DNA of 64,000 bases from G020353115 sp964389685. GTDB lineage: Bacteria; Bacteroidota; Bacteroidia; Bacteroidales; VadinHA17. How positions within the stretch are numbered: position 1 is the first letter of the stretch; each line of letters starts with the position of its first letter. The translations under genes and the position numbers were made by a program. Below are positions 26,905-35,592 of this stretch, one piece after another. The stretch spans positions 1-64,000 of the forward strand of contig CAYMFM010000012.1 of NCBI GenBank assembly GCA_964389685.1. Direction: 5' to 3'. The notes beneath the pieces were generated by a model, which was not told where the DNA came from, searched no databases, and saw nothing but the letters and a program-made list of their open reading frames with translations.

Positions 26905-28983
26905 TCATATTTTAACCAACTCAATATCCACCCGGTTATCGTGAAATGCAGCGCCATACCCCATATCGGTTTCACGCGGTGCTGATAAAAAGTTTACTCC
27001 TACCCCTTCGGATATCCACAATCCGTTATAAATAACCAGGCAACCTTCAAGCAGGCTGTAATTTATCTTTGCAGTAAGGATAACCTCTCCCCTCTGGTTG
27101 AATACCCGGACCAGGTCCCCGTTTTTGATCTTTTTTATCTGCGCATCTGATGAAGCGATTTCTACTGTCGGGTGCGGGTCAAATTGTCTGATGAGGTTGA
27201 GGTTACCAAACTGGGAGTGAATCCGGTTCTTTGTAGTCGGGGTCAGCAGATTGAAAGGGTACTGTTGTTTCTCTTTTCCTGACGGGCCAGCTTCGATTGG
27301 TTCAGAATAAGTTGGCAGGGGTTCAACGTTCCACATATCCCGGGCCTGACCGGAAAACAACTCAATCTTACCGGAAGGTGTTCTGAATAGAAGATCACTG
27401 AAAGCTATTGTTTGAAGGTTGGGCGCTGGTAAAGGTCCTTCCTTGAGCTTATCCAGCGTTAGCTCGGGGAATTGTTCCAGTTTCTGCTGGAGCCATTTCT
27501 CAATAGCATCATCGCCAGGTGCTGGAATTCTTTGCATTACCTCTTCGTTTTTCCACCCCATTTTTTTTGCCAGAAGGTAATAGATTTCCGATTCCGGCTT
27601 AATTTCACCCGGAGGATCAATGACTTTTTGTTTAAGTTGAACGTACGGATTCCAATATGAACCAACAAGATCAGACTGTTCAAACATGCTTTTTGCTGGA
27701 AGGATCAGGTCGGCCTCACGGGCTGTATCCGTCAGGAACTGGTCGATCACAACCCGAAAGTCCAGTTTTCTGAATGCCCGTAATACGCTATTGGTATCCG
27801 GATTCTGGGTTACCGGGTTTCCCCGTTCCACCCAGATCATTTTTAACGCTGGGTCTTTGGCATTGAGCATATCAACCCCAAGCTTTGCAATAGAAATTGT
27901 CCTTCTGAATACTCCATCCTGGTTTTTATCCGGGTAGAGAGACAGGGGTTCGAGGATTTTATCAAACACATAACTCTGAAGGTTTGCATAGTGCCAGCAG
28001 GCTCCCGGTTTGCCGATATTTCCTGTGATTACCTGCAATGCAAGCATGCATCGGGTCGTCTGTCCCCCATTTGTATATCGCTGGTATCCGTAACCGGGAA
28101 TGATGGTCATGGGTTTCAGTGTTCCAACATATCCGGCAAGTTTATGAATCAGTTCAACCGGGATGCCTGTTATCTCCTGAACCAGTTCAGGGGTATACTC
28201 ATTTACCGAAGCTTTAAAACGGGAAAATCCAAGCACCTGTTTTTGAATGAATGCGTGATCGATCCGGTTCTCATTGATCAGCAGCCTGGCTAAGCCAAGT
28301 GCAAGTGCTGCATCGGTTCCCGGTTTTGGCTGCAGAAGAAGATCCGCTTTGTCAGCAGTAGGTGTGCGCCTCGGATCGATAACCACCAGTTTAGCCCCTT
28401 TTTCAATCGCATTTTCAACAGGGATCATCTCCTGAACATTGCTCTCTACAGCATTCTTCCCCCACATGATGATCAGTTTTGCATTCTCAAGATCCCACGG
28501 AACATTGTGTTTGTTTTTCCCAAGTGTTAATCGGGTTGCTTCTAAACCTGCCGGCCAGCAAAGATCTCCATAAGTAATGGTACAACCGCCGAACATTTCC
28601 CAAAACTCATATGGAACAGCGTTTAACAATCCAGCCATTCCACTCGCTTTATAAAAAAGAATGCTCTGCGGACCATACCGCTCTTTAAAAAATGCAAGTT
28701 TTTCTGATAAAAGAGAGAATGTTTCTTCCCAGGAAATTCTATGGAACGTTTCAGTTCCCGGTTTTTTTCGTAGTGGATAAAGAAGCCGGTCGGGTGAATG
28801 AACCCGCTCAACATAACTTAATCCTTTAAGGCATGGACCTTCCGGCGTTGCCCGGTTTTCCGGATGTGGCTCGATCAATTTAATTTTACCATCCTCAACA
28901 TGCACCTTGAACGAACAGGTACTGTAGCAATTCCTGGGGCATACTGTGGAATAGATCTTAATCAATGCAATAATATCAAGCAT
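26905..28983 (-). CDS. molybdopterin-dependent oxidoreductase catalytic subunit (DMSO reductase superfamily), no Tat signal
   Basis: A 692-aa Mo/W-bisMGD enzyme. The N-terminal [4Fe-4S] ligands are C15, C19, C23 and C51 (CPRNCYSTC and GPCLKG). The MGD-binding region includes IIMWGKNAVESN, VVIDPRRTPTADKADLLLQP and TRCMLALQVITGNIGKPG. C142 in YGDLCWPAG aligns with the molybdenum-ligand position, suggesting Cys ligation as in Nap, Psr and formate-type enzymes rather than the Ser of DmsA. The chain begins only 14 residues before the cluster, so there is no room for a twin-arginine signal and the enzyme probably faces the cytoplasm. The substrate is unknown; polysulfide, thiosulfate and formate-type reactions are all possible. 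It is followed by the fused Fe-S/anchor gene. Confidence 0.9.
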   Translation of the reverse strand: MLDIIALIKIYSTVCPRNCYSTCSFKVHVEDGKIKLIEPHPENRATPEGPCLKGLSYVERVHSPDRLLYPLRKKPGTETFHRISWEETFSLLSEKLAFFKERYGPQSILFYKASGMAGLLNAVPYEFWEMFGGCTITYGDLCWPAGLEATRLTLGKNKHNVPWDLENAKLIIMWGKNAVESNVQEMIPVENAIEKGAKLVVIDPRRTPTADKADLLLQPKPGTDAALALGLARLLINENRIDHAFIQKQVLGFSRFKASVNEYTPELVQEITGIPVELIHKLAGYVGTLKPMTIIPGYGYQRYTNGGQTTRCMLALQVITGNIGKPGACWHYANLQSYVFDKILEPLSLYPDKNQDGVFRRTISIAKLGVDMLNAKDPALKMIWVERGNPVTQNPDTNSVLRAFRKLDFRVVIDQFLTDTAREADLILPAKSMFEQSDLVGSYWNPYVQLKQKVIDPPGEIKPESEIYYLLAKKMGWKNEEVMQRIPAPGDDAIEKWLQQKLEQFPELTLDKLKEGPLPAPNLQTIAFSDLLFRTPSGKIELFSGQARDMWNVEPLPTYSEPIEAGPSGKEKQQYPFNLLTPTTKNRIHSQFGNLNLIRQFDPHPTVEIASSDAQIKKIKNGDLVRVFNQRGEVILTAKINYSLLEGCLVIYNGLWISEGVGVNFLSAPRETDMGYGAAFHDNRVDIELVKI

Positions 28984-29145
28984 TTAAAGGTATATATTCT
29001 GCAGTAATTCCGGAATAATGACGCGTTAATTTGTTTTTAGCTCAAATAATTTAAAATGGGTAAAAATTGTTATAATTACATTTAACAACGAAATGACCGA
29101 TTTTGCAACGGTGTACAGGTTCTAAAAACATTAACAGGATAAACG

Positions 29146-29493
29146 ATGAAAAATGAGTTATACCATAAATGGCATGAAGATTTTGCGGGAGCATTAACAA
29201 TATGCGATGCAGAAGGAATTATTCTTTATATGAATAAGAAAGCACTTGAAATGTACAAGGATGATGGCGGGATTGAGTTAATTGGAACCAATGTGCTGAA
29301 TTGCCATACAGAACCCAGCAGGTCCCAACTCAAAAGAATGCTGATAGAACAGAGTGAAAATATTTATATTGTTGAGAAGAATGGGAATAAGGAACTGATT
29401 TACCAGGGACCCTGGTTTGAATCGGGTGAATATTGTGGTATTATCGAACTCTCCATCGAGTTCCCTGCAACAATAAAACACATTTGCAGATAA
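29146..29493 (+). CDS. stand-alone PAS-domain protein
   Basis: A 115-aa soluble protein consisting of essentially one PAS domain: FAGALTICDAEGIILYMNKK (about 13-32), then NCHTEPSRSQLKRML and the closing strands YIVEKNGNKELIYQGPWFE and CGIIELSIEF. The NCH plus E/P loop resembles PAS domains of DUF438-type sensors, where it lies by the ligand pocket. No kinase, cyclase or DNA-binding output domain is attached, so it must signal through a partner or act as a small-molecule binder. It is divergent from the molybdoenzyme operon (162 bp between starts), which hints at a redox or ligand-sensing link, but this is only context. Confidence 0.8.
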   Translation: MKNELYHKWHEDFAGALTICDAEGIILYMNKKALEMYKDDGGIELIGTNVLNCHTEPSRSQLKRMLIEQSENIYIVEKNGNKELIYQGPWFESGEYCGIIELSIEFPATIKHICR

Positions 29494-29506
29494 GCATTGG
29501 CCCTGT

Positions 29507-30091
29507 CTACTTCCCCCTCCTCCACCGCCTGTATTGGGCCGTCTTTTTTACCTGCAACGGGAAAATACCACTGTGAACGGTTCTCGCATCCTCGATGGTA
29601 TAAAAGGCATTCGGATTATGCTGGTTTATAATAGAAACAATGTCCTTAATATTACTACGCTTGATAATCATGAATACCAGGTGCACAATCCCTGACTTTC
29701 CCTTTGCTTCGACAGTGGTTGTACCAAAGCCTTCAGTTTGCAATGCATCAATGAGTTTGTATGCACCCTTTTTGGTTATGATCCGAACGACCTCAAAACC
29801 AATTGCCAGCTTCTCTTCCAGCTTTAAACCCACGTAATTTCCCATAGCAAATCCTCCTGCATAGGCAAAGTAGCATACCACATTATCCAGATTTTGCATG
29901 ATCTTGCCGATGGCAAAAATCCAGATAAGAACTTCAAAAAAACCAAGCAATGGTGCAATGATTTTGTGGCCCTTTGAAATAAAGACAATGCGAAGTGTGC
30001 CTATGGTCACATCCATGATCCTGGCAACAAAGATCAGGAGGGGTAAAATAATAAAGCTGAACAGGTCTGTATTAACAAATGTCGTTTCCAT
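29507..30091 (-). CDS. UPF0316 (DUF5698/DUF2179) membrane protein
   Basis: A 194-aa protein. Three N-terminal hydrophobic helices (FIILPLLIFVARIMDVTIGT, IIAPLLGFFEVLIWIFAIG, VCYFAYAGGFAMGNYVGL) are followed by a cytoplasmic DUF2179 domain (FEVVRIITKKGAYKLIDALQ, GKSGIVHLVFMIIKRSNIK, NPNAFYTIEDARTVHSGIFP). DUF2179 is a small ligand-binding-like fold in bacterial membrane proteins; its function is not established. I start at METTFVNTDLF (30091) because the hydrophobic segment then begins near the N-terminus. It is convergent with the PAS gene, 13 nt away. Confidence 0.88.
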   Translation of the reverse strand: METTFVNTDLFSFIILPLLIFVARIMDVTIGTLRIVFISKGHKIIAPLLGFFEVLIWIFAIGKIMQNLDNVVCYFAYAGGFAMGNYVGLKLEEKLAIGFEVVRIITKKGAYKLIDALQTEGFGTTTVEAKGKSGIVHLVFMIIKRSNIKDIVSIINQHNPNAFYTIEDARTVHSGIFPLQVKKTAQYRRWRRGK

Positions 30092-30133
30092 GGTATCTAA
30101 GAATAGTAAATGCCTCAATAATCTATTGTGCAA

Positions 30134-30481
30134 AAGTAATGAATTAGCTGAAGTTCTGAGACGCTGATCCTATCAACGCTCAAATGAGGCTGGAATCCCG
30201 CTGAGGGCGGAGTCAATCACTGAACAGTTATTAGTTGTGCCGAAGGCCCCATAGGGATGCCTGCCCGGCGGCAGGCGGGCAGGCATCCCTGTGGGAAAAG
30301 ATAAAAGATACCCGACCGGACGGGCAGGAAAGTAATGCCATAGGCATAACAATTAACGGCCAAAGGTGGCTTACAAAGAATTTGATGATTTGCATGCAGG
30401 TTTATGGAATAGGTCCAGGCTCATCCCCAACAAACGATCCATTCACCATCAAACAACCAGAGCCTGGACCTCAACCATAAA
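30134..30481. other. gene-free spacer with two long inverted repeats
   Basis: About 350 bp between the UPF0316 and glutathione peroxidase genes. It contains a near-perfect 20-bp stem (30248-30295), an ATGCC/GGCAT mini-hairpin near 30334-30346 and a perfect 12-bp inverted repeat AGGTCCAGGCTC (30411-30422) with GAGCCTGGACCT (30460-30471). One frame (30235-30480, plus) encodes GITINGQRWLTKNLM, which faintly resembles the FISUMP-domain core, but the frame runs through the hairpin and is probably not expressed. Confidence 0.6.
30248..30295. repeat. 48-nt GC-rich hairpin with a 20-bp stem
   Basis: CCCATAGGGATGCCTGCCCG (30248-30267) pairs with CGGGCAGGCATCCCTGTGGG (30276-30295) with a single G-T type mismatch. 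The 8-nt loop is GCGGCAGG. The inner part is related to the CCTGCCTGCC/GGCAGGCAGG palindromes at 8870-8888 and 49713-49731. There is no T-run after either arm. Confidence 0.85.
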
Positions 30482-31027
30482 TTATTCACCGGTAATCCAA
30501 CTTACAATCTTTTCAGATAAGGGATTTTCTTTTGAGTAAACGACATCAACCAGGTTGCCTGCCTCATCAATCAGGTATTTCTGGAAGTTCCATTTAACCG
30601 TGGAATCCATCACTCCGTTTTCTTCCTTGCTTGTCAACCACTGATATACCGGGTGCATGTCATTGCCTTTAACCGATATTTTCGCCATCATTGGAAAGGT
30701 AACTCCATAATTTAAAGTGCAAAATTCCTTGATTTCTGCATTGGTTCCAGGCTCCTGCCGCAAAAAGTTATTAGCAGGGAAACCAATAATTTCAAAATTA
30801 TCCCCTCCATACTGCTCATACAGTTCTTGTAAATCGGCATATTGCGGGGTAAAGCCGCATTTGGAGGCTGTATTCACAACCAATACCTTCTTCCCTTTTA
30901 GCTGTGAAAGATCGAATTGGTCACCTGCTATTGTTTCAACCTTAAAATCATGAAATGATTTCTTTGTTTGTGCATGTAATCCTGTATTCATAACTACGAG
31001 TGTTAATAAAATGGTAATCTGTTTCAT
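30482..31027 (-). CDS. exported glutathione-peroxidase-family thiol peroxidase
   Basis: A 181-aa thioredoxin-fold peroxidase with signal peptide (MKQITILLTLVVMNTGLHAQ). The catalytic Cys is C57 in NTASKCGFTPQY, a Cys enzyme rather than selenocysteine. The conserved Trp/Asn lie in VKWNFQKYLI. The usual GFPCNQF motif reads GFPANNF, so that second cysteine is absent; the Cys in IKEFCTLNYGVTFP is another conserved family Cys and could resolve. Such proteins normally use thioredoxin rather than glutathione. Periplasmic location is inferred. It lies 83 nt downstream of the DUF2784 gene on the same strand. Confidence 0.92.
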   Translation of the reverse strand: MKQITILLTLVVMNTGLHAQTKKSFHDFKVETIAGDQFDLSQLKGKKVLVVNTASKCGFTPQYADLQELYEQYGGDNFEIIGFPANNFLRQEPGTNAEIKEFCTLNYGVTFPMMAKISVKGNDMHPVYQWLTSKEENGVMDSTVKWNFQKYLIDEAGNLVDVVYSKENPLSEKIVSWITGE

Positions 31028-31110
31028 CAGTATTGTTTTTATCTCTGCAATGATATGAATATTCGAAATATCTATATATACATATTATAACAAGAAATAG
31101 TCGACTTTGT

Positions 31111-31494
31111 TCAAAATTTACGTTTCAGAAACCACTTTCGTATATTCAATGTCAGAGAAATAATAAGGGCTACAAGGAAGCAAACAAGGGTTAGTGCATC
31201 AACCAGGGCTGCATCAAAGTTCAGACCTGTAATCCGGTCGCCGATATATTTCATGTATGAATTTGGCAGATCGTATTTTCCAAGATGGCGCAGTACCTGA
31301 AAATGCCAATCAGTAAGCGGGCAATAACCCATACCATAGAAGAGCCCCAGGATAAACCAGGATCCCCCGGTTAATAAAAGGGTGATGAGGTTCCATTTCA
31401 GTGTCCGTTTCCAGATCCATCCGAACAGGTTAAATAGCACAAGTGCGGAGTGAAACAGGAGGAAGAACAAATCAAGAAATTTATATCCTGCCAT
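31111..31494 (-). CDS. DUF2784 membrane protein
   Basis: A 127-aa protein with about four hydrophobic helices. The conserved features of DUF2784 are present: FHSALVLFNLFGWIWKRT near the N-terminus, GMGYCPLTDWHFQVLRHLG in the middle and LPNSYMKYIGDRITG after it. No function is established. It follows the quinone oxidoreductase gene after 9 nt, so it appears to be the last gene of the long bat transcription unit. Confidence 0.88.
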   Translation of the reverse strand: MAGYKFLDLFFLLFHSALVLFNLFGWIWKRTLKWNLITLLLTGGSWFILGLFYGMGYCPLTDWHFQVLRHLGKYDLPNSYMKYIGDRITGLNFDAALVDALTLVCFLVALIISLTLNIRKWFLKRKF

Positions 31495-31503
31495 TTGTCG
31501 GGA

Positions 31504-32526
31504 TTACCATTTCAGTACGATCTTTCCCACTGAGCTTCGATTCTCCAGTGTCTCATGTGCTTCTGCAATTTTTTCTGCCGGGAAGAGGCCTCCTACAACG
31601 GGTTTTATTTCTTTATTTTCAGCGAGTTTCACTACCTGCTGCAGGCATTTGCTTAGAATTTCGGGTTTATGATCTGCCAGTCGAAGCATATTGACTCCTC
31701 CAATGGTAATGGACGAAGAGAGTAATCCAACCGGATGGAGGAAACCAAAATCGAAAAGAAGTTTACCGGTTGTCAGCCAGTTTTTCTTCCGGTTCAGTCT
31801 GTCAGACACACCATATCCGATTAACCGGCCTCCGCTGGCGAGAAGTTTGCGATCCTGCTTAAAGGATTTTCCCCCGATGGGATTAAAAACGACATCCAGT
31901 TTCTTCTTCCCTCTGATCTGAAGAATCCTTTCCACATAGTCTTGTTCCAGATAATTGATTGGGAAGTCGACACCTTGCTGTTTCAGGGTATCAAATTTCC
32001 TATTGGAAGAGACCGTTCCGTACACCACACAATTTTTTCTTTTCGCCAGCTGGGTAAGTGCAATGCCTACACCCCCCGCTGCTGCATGGATCAACAGATG
32101 TTCACCCTCTCTGATATTCGCAACTTCACAGGCACAATAGTATGCTGTTCCATATTGGGTAGGTAGTGCAACAGCTTCTTCCATGCTAACGTTTTCCGGA
32201 ACAGGAGAAACAGCTCTCCAATCCGTTGTAACGTATTCTGCATAGCCTCCAAAACGGGTAAAGGCAACCACCTTCTGCGCTGTATGGAACGCCGTTACGT
32301 CCTCTCCTTTTCCAGCTATAGTGCCAGCAACTTCATAACCCAGAACAGATGGAATGGGTGGTGCATCCCCATAGAGTCCTCTCCTTGCCATCACATCGGC
32401 AAAGTTAAGTCCGAAATAATCAGTTTTTATTAATACTTCATCCGGGCCTGGAGAAGGAATATTGCATTCCTTGATGGCGAATGCTTCCGAAGGATCTCCA
32501 TATTGGACCAAATAAACTGCTTTCAT
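31504..32526 (-). CDS. zinc-independent quinone oxidoreductase (MDR superfamily)
   Basis: A 340-aa medium-chain dehydrogenase/reductase. The N-terminal GroES-like domain contains DYFGLNFADVMARRGLYG and PSVLGYEVAGTI. The Rossmann domain has the NADPH loop LLIHAAAGGVGIALTQLAK and VVYGTVSSNRKFDTLKQQGVD. The structural and catalytic zinc cysteines are missing, as in QOR/VAT-1-like members, so it probably reduces quinones or enals with NADPH. Its ATG overlaps the stop codon of the upstream lipoprotein gene by one base (TGATG), pointing to translational coupling. Its link to the Bat proteins is positional only. Confidence 0.9.
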   Translation of the reverse strand: MKAVYLVQYGDPSEAFAIKECNIPSPGPDEVLIKTDYFGLNFADVMARRGLYGDAPPIPSVLGYEVAGTIAGKGEDVTAFHTAQKVVAFTRFGGYAEYVTTDWRAVSPVPENVSMEEAVALPTQYGTAYYCACEVANIREGEHLLIHAAAGGVGIALTQLAKRKNCVVYGTVSSNRKFDTLKQQGVDFPINYLEQDYVERILQIRGKKKLDVVFNPIGGKSFKQDRKLLASGGRLIGYGVSDRLNRKKNWLTTGKLLFDFGFLHPVGLLSSSITIGGVNMLRLADHKPEILSKCLQQVVKLAENKEIKPVVGGLFPAEKIAEAHETLENRSSVGKIVLKW

Positions 32527-32939
32527 CAGTCGAGGGGAGCATCGGCTATAACTTCCATGCTCAATGTGTGTGTGACCTCGCTTTCAATGTCTATCTGATA
32601 GGTAAATTTCCCTTTTCCCAGCCACACAGCGTGGGTATAATCCACGGGTCCGTAAGTATATTTTATCGAATTGATATATAGCGATATATCGGCTTTGGGA
32701 TAGGCAAAATCAAAACGTTTATAGTCACTTTGAGTAGCCGGATTCAAACTTCCATAGGAATGTTCACCTCCTGAAGTATTGACCAGGATACTGTCATAAA
32801 CCTCTGAACTTATATTTTCGATTCTGATATCGGAAGGTCCTTTATCACGATCATACTCCTGGTCGCTACAACCCATAAGCAATAAAGTTCCCACCATAAG
32901 AAAGAGGAATGCGCCCTTCGATTTGCGTTTTTTTTTCAT
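32526..32939 (-). CDS. small lipoprotein of unknown function
   Basis: A 137-aa protein with a basic N-terminus and lipobox (FLFLMVGTLLLMGC, lipidated Cys about residue 24). The mature part is beta-rich (ADISLYINSIKYTYGPVDY, KFTYQIDIESEVTHTLSME), perhaps an immunoglobulin-like sandwich. I do not recognise the family. It is 12 nt downstream of batE and coupled to the oxidoreductase gene downstream, so it belongs to the same transcript. Confidence 0.75.
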   Translation of the reverse strand: MKKKRKSKGAFLFLMVGTLLLMGCSDQEYDRDKGPSDIRIENISSEVYDSILVNTSGGEHSYGSLNPATQSDYKRFDFAYPKADISLYINSIKYTYGPVDYTHAVWLGKGKFTYQIDIESEVTHTLSMEVIADAPLD

Positions 32940-32951
32940 GATCCCGTGAAT

Positions 32952-33707
32952 TTAAATTTTTCGTATTTCGGATGTAAGGAGCCACCCTTTATTTCCATCT
33001 TCCAGTTTGACCTCCGTCCATATTCCCAGGGTATCTTCTATGCTAACCCTGGTCCCTTCATGAATCAGAAAGAGATCAGTGCCACTCTCATCCGGAGAAC
33101 TCTTTACCGTTACAGAAGATGAAAAAACAATGGCTTTGTCATGACTGGTTGTTATCTTGTTGTGATGATACGAAAAAACAAATGTTGAGATCGAGATAAA
33201 CAGCAACAACAAACTGAACCAGAAAGCAATTCTTTTTACGCTGTAACGATGTATAAACAAATATACGGAAAAAGTAAGAAGGAACAGCATGAAGGTGATG
33301 ATGCTAATATATGCCCAGTTGTTCGAATTCAAAACTCTGACAAGGCCGGTATACCACTCTTTCAGAAAAAACCGGGGAAGAACATCGATGTTGTCTATCA
33401 CATAGGTTCTTGCCAGCTCAAGGTTATAGGCAATGTCTTCGTCGTTTGGTGAGAGTAATGCAGCCCGTTCATAATTCAGGATTGCCGGAGTAAGCTTATG
33501 GGATTTAAAATAGGCATTTCCCAGGTTGAAATATAATTCCGCAGCTTCATAACCCGAATCCAGTACACTCTCGTAAGTCTTTATTGCCGCCTCAAATTCT
33601 CCATTGACATATTGTTGATTGCCTTTTTCAACGAGTGAATATAGATCCTGTGCATGTGATGTCCACGTGAGTAAGATTGCAAGTATTGGAAACAGGATAT
33701 TTTTCAT
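32952..33707 (-). CDS. batE: BatE: TPR and SH3-domain membrane protein
   Basis: A 251-aa exported/membrane protein. A signal peptide (MKNILFPILAILLTWTSHAQ) is followed by TPR-like repeats (about 20-100: GNQQYVNGEFEAAIKTYESV, AAELYFNLGNAYFKSHKLTP). Two hydrophobic helices (about 135-180) come next, then a bacterial SH3 domain (about 195-250: VTVKSSPDESGTDLFLIHEG, GNKGWLLTSEIRKI). This order is typical of BatE in aerotolerance (Bat) operons. Start chosen at 33707 for the signal peptide; an ATG at 33728 is in frame. Confidence 0.87.
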   Translation of the reverse strand: MKNILFPILAILLTWTSHAQDLYSLVEKGNQQYVNGEFEAAIKTYESVLDSGYEAAELYFNLGNAYFKSHKLTPAILNYERAALLSPNDEDIAYNLELARTYVIDNIDVLPRFFLKEWYTGLVRVLNSNNWAYISIITFMLFLLTFSVYLFIHRYSVKRIAFWFSLLLLFISISTFVFSYHHNKITTSHDKAIVFSSSVTVKSSPDESGTDLFLIHEGTRVSIEDTLGIWTEVKLEDGNKGWLLTSEIRKI

Positions 33708-33732
33708 AGTTGACACAAGTATTCTCATGATT

Positions 33733-35544
33733 CTACCTCAACTTTTGTTCAAACCGGCTCACGACTTTCGAAGCTTTTTCATAGACAGGTTCTGTTTCAG
33801 AGATTTCCTCTGAAGGTGCAAAACGTGCAAATTCGCAACGGTCTATTATCTCAAAAAATTCATCGATCATTTCAGGGTTAATACGGTTCTTCTCCAGAGC
33901 GCTCCGCGCCTTTTCCCTGGAAAGATCGGATACCGGAATACCCAGTTTATCGCTAAGGTATCCCCAGAGGGCTTTCAATAACTCTTCATAGAATTTATTG
34001 AATGAACCCTCCTTTAAAAAGGAATTGGCCCGTTTGAGTCTTTTTCTTGCTACTTTTTTTGCTTTTCTGTTCCTCACCAGGTTACGGTCTGCATTCCGTT
34101 TAATGTGATTCCGTCGAAGGATTACCAACAGACTAAAAGCGAGCAGAGCAATAAGATAGGATAGATAAAAGGGGAGTGATCCGAAGAATGACCTGTCGCG
34201 TGGCTGAAGTTTGATTTTTTCATTTTTTATGAAACGGATATCGCTGCCGATAAAACGGAGGTCTTCTTTAGAAAAGCCTGAGATTACAGCACCACTTTCG
34301 CTTTCATCGTCTTTGGTGACAAGAATATTGAATTCATTGCTTCTGAGGGATTTGTAGCTTTTTCCAACCGGATCAAAATAGCTGAACTCAACGGGTGGTA
34401 TCCGGTAATTCCCGGCGTGCCTGGGTATTGCAAGAAATTCAAAAGTTTTGCTCCCGGACATCCCATTTTCCGAGTGATTCAGGTTGGATGATATCTTTGG
34501 ATCATACAGATCAAAATCGGGAGGAAAATCAATATTGGGTGCTTCTATCAGTCTTAAATTTCCATTACCTGAGAACCTGACCTGCAGGTTCATTGCTTCA
34601 TTTTCTTTCAGTTGGTTCTTATCGACGGTAACATTCATTGCAATTTGTCCAACGCTCCCAGTGAAGTAGTCCGGAGCATCATCCGGTAGCTCTTTGACTG
34701 TAATTCGTACCGGGGGGCTTTTAATGGTTTGTTTTACGTTCTGGTAGGAGTCAAAGAAGTTATCAAAGAATCCCCGATTGGATTGTTGTACTCTTTTTTG
34801 GACAAGACATTCGAGTTCCATGGGATCGATCACCAGATCCCCGGTTACCTGTGGAAAAAGGATAAACCGCTGCAATACACCGCTCCCATAGATCACTCCG
34901 TTAACACTTTCCCTTTCCAGGGATCGCAAGGCAGGAGTTTCAATATCTTCACGCAGAAATCCGTTGAAGGATGGGAACGTTGCATTTTCAAAGCCCGAAA
35001 GGTTGACCCTCGAGTAGATTTTTACCGTAGCAATGATATGTTCTCCCCAATAGACCGCACTTTTGTTTACATGAATCCTCAGGAAAAGGTCGTTATCCCC
35101 TGCCGCGGGAACATTCACTCCGGGTATTGCCTCCTCACCTCCGGTACCGGTTTCCGGCGATGCCGACCCTTTCACCACTTCAATCTCCAGGGCATTTGAG
35201 GTATAGGTTTTATTTTTAACTGTTACTGTTGCCGGATCGATCTGAAAAACACCCTCTTTTGTGCCCTCTAAAACATAGGTGTAGGTATAGGTGACCGTTC
35301 TTGTCATTTTCCTGTTGATGATCTGGGTACTCTGGCTGTAGGAGGTGCTGGGCCCCATCAGGATATAGAAATCACTCATGTCTGGCGGAACCAGGTCATC
35401 GGCTTTCTCATTCACTGTAAAAGAGAGCCTGAATTGTTCTCCAACAGCAACCACTTTGGGGGCAGAAGCAGCAATGGTGATCTCCTGGGCTTGCAGGAAC
35501 ATCCCGTTCATTAAAAGCAGTATCCCAATGAAAACCTTATTCAT
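33733..35544 (-). CDS. batD: BatD: large exported oxygen-tolerance protein
   Basis: A 603-aa membrane-anchored protein. Signal peptide MNKVFIGILLLMNGMFLQAQ, then a long series of beta-sandwich domains (ITIAASAPKVVAVGEQFRLS, KNKTYTSNALEIEVVKGSAS, FTGSVGQIAMNVTVDKNQLK). One transmembrane helix near residue 450 (LPFYLSYLIALLAFSLLVIL) and a basic cytoplasmic tail with a helical domain (about 480-600) follow. This matches the BatD family. Start chosen at 35544 for the signal peptide. It lies between batC and batE with short spacers. Confidence 0.9.
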   Translation of the reverse strand: MNKVFIGILLLMNGMFLQAQEITIAASAPKVVAVGEQFRLSFTVNEKADDLVPPDMSDFYILMGPSTSYSQSTQIINRKMTRTVTYTYTYVLEGTKEGVFQIDPATVTVKNKTYTSNALEIEVVKGSASPETGTGGEEAIPGVNVPAAGDNDLFLRIHVNKSAVYWGEHIIATVKIYSRVNLSGFENATFPSFNGFLREDIETPALRSLERESVNGVIYGSGVLQRFILFPQVTGDLVIDPMELECLVQKRVQQSNRGFFDNFFDSYQNVKQTIKSPPVRITVKELPDDAPDYFTGSVGQIAMNVTVDKNQLKENEAMNLQVRFSGNGNLRLIEAPNIDFPPDFDLYDPKISSNLNHSENGMSGSKTFEFLAIPRHAGNYRIPPVEFSYFDPVGKSYKSLRSNEFNILVTKDDESESGAVISGFSKEDLRFIGSDIRFIKNEKIKLQPRDRSFFGSLPFYLSYLIALLAFSLLVILRRNHIKRNADRNLVRNRKAKKVARKRLKRANSFLKEGSFNKFYEELLKALWGYLSDKLGIPVSDLSREKARSALEKNRINPEMIDEFFEIIDRCEFARFAPSEEISETEPVYEKASKVVSRFEQKLR

Positions 35545-35592
35545 GTTCACGCAATCATCCTTTGTTAAGCAAATTGTCGAAAGCAAAGCAAG

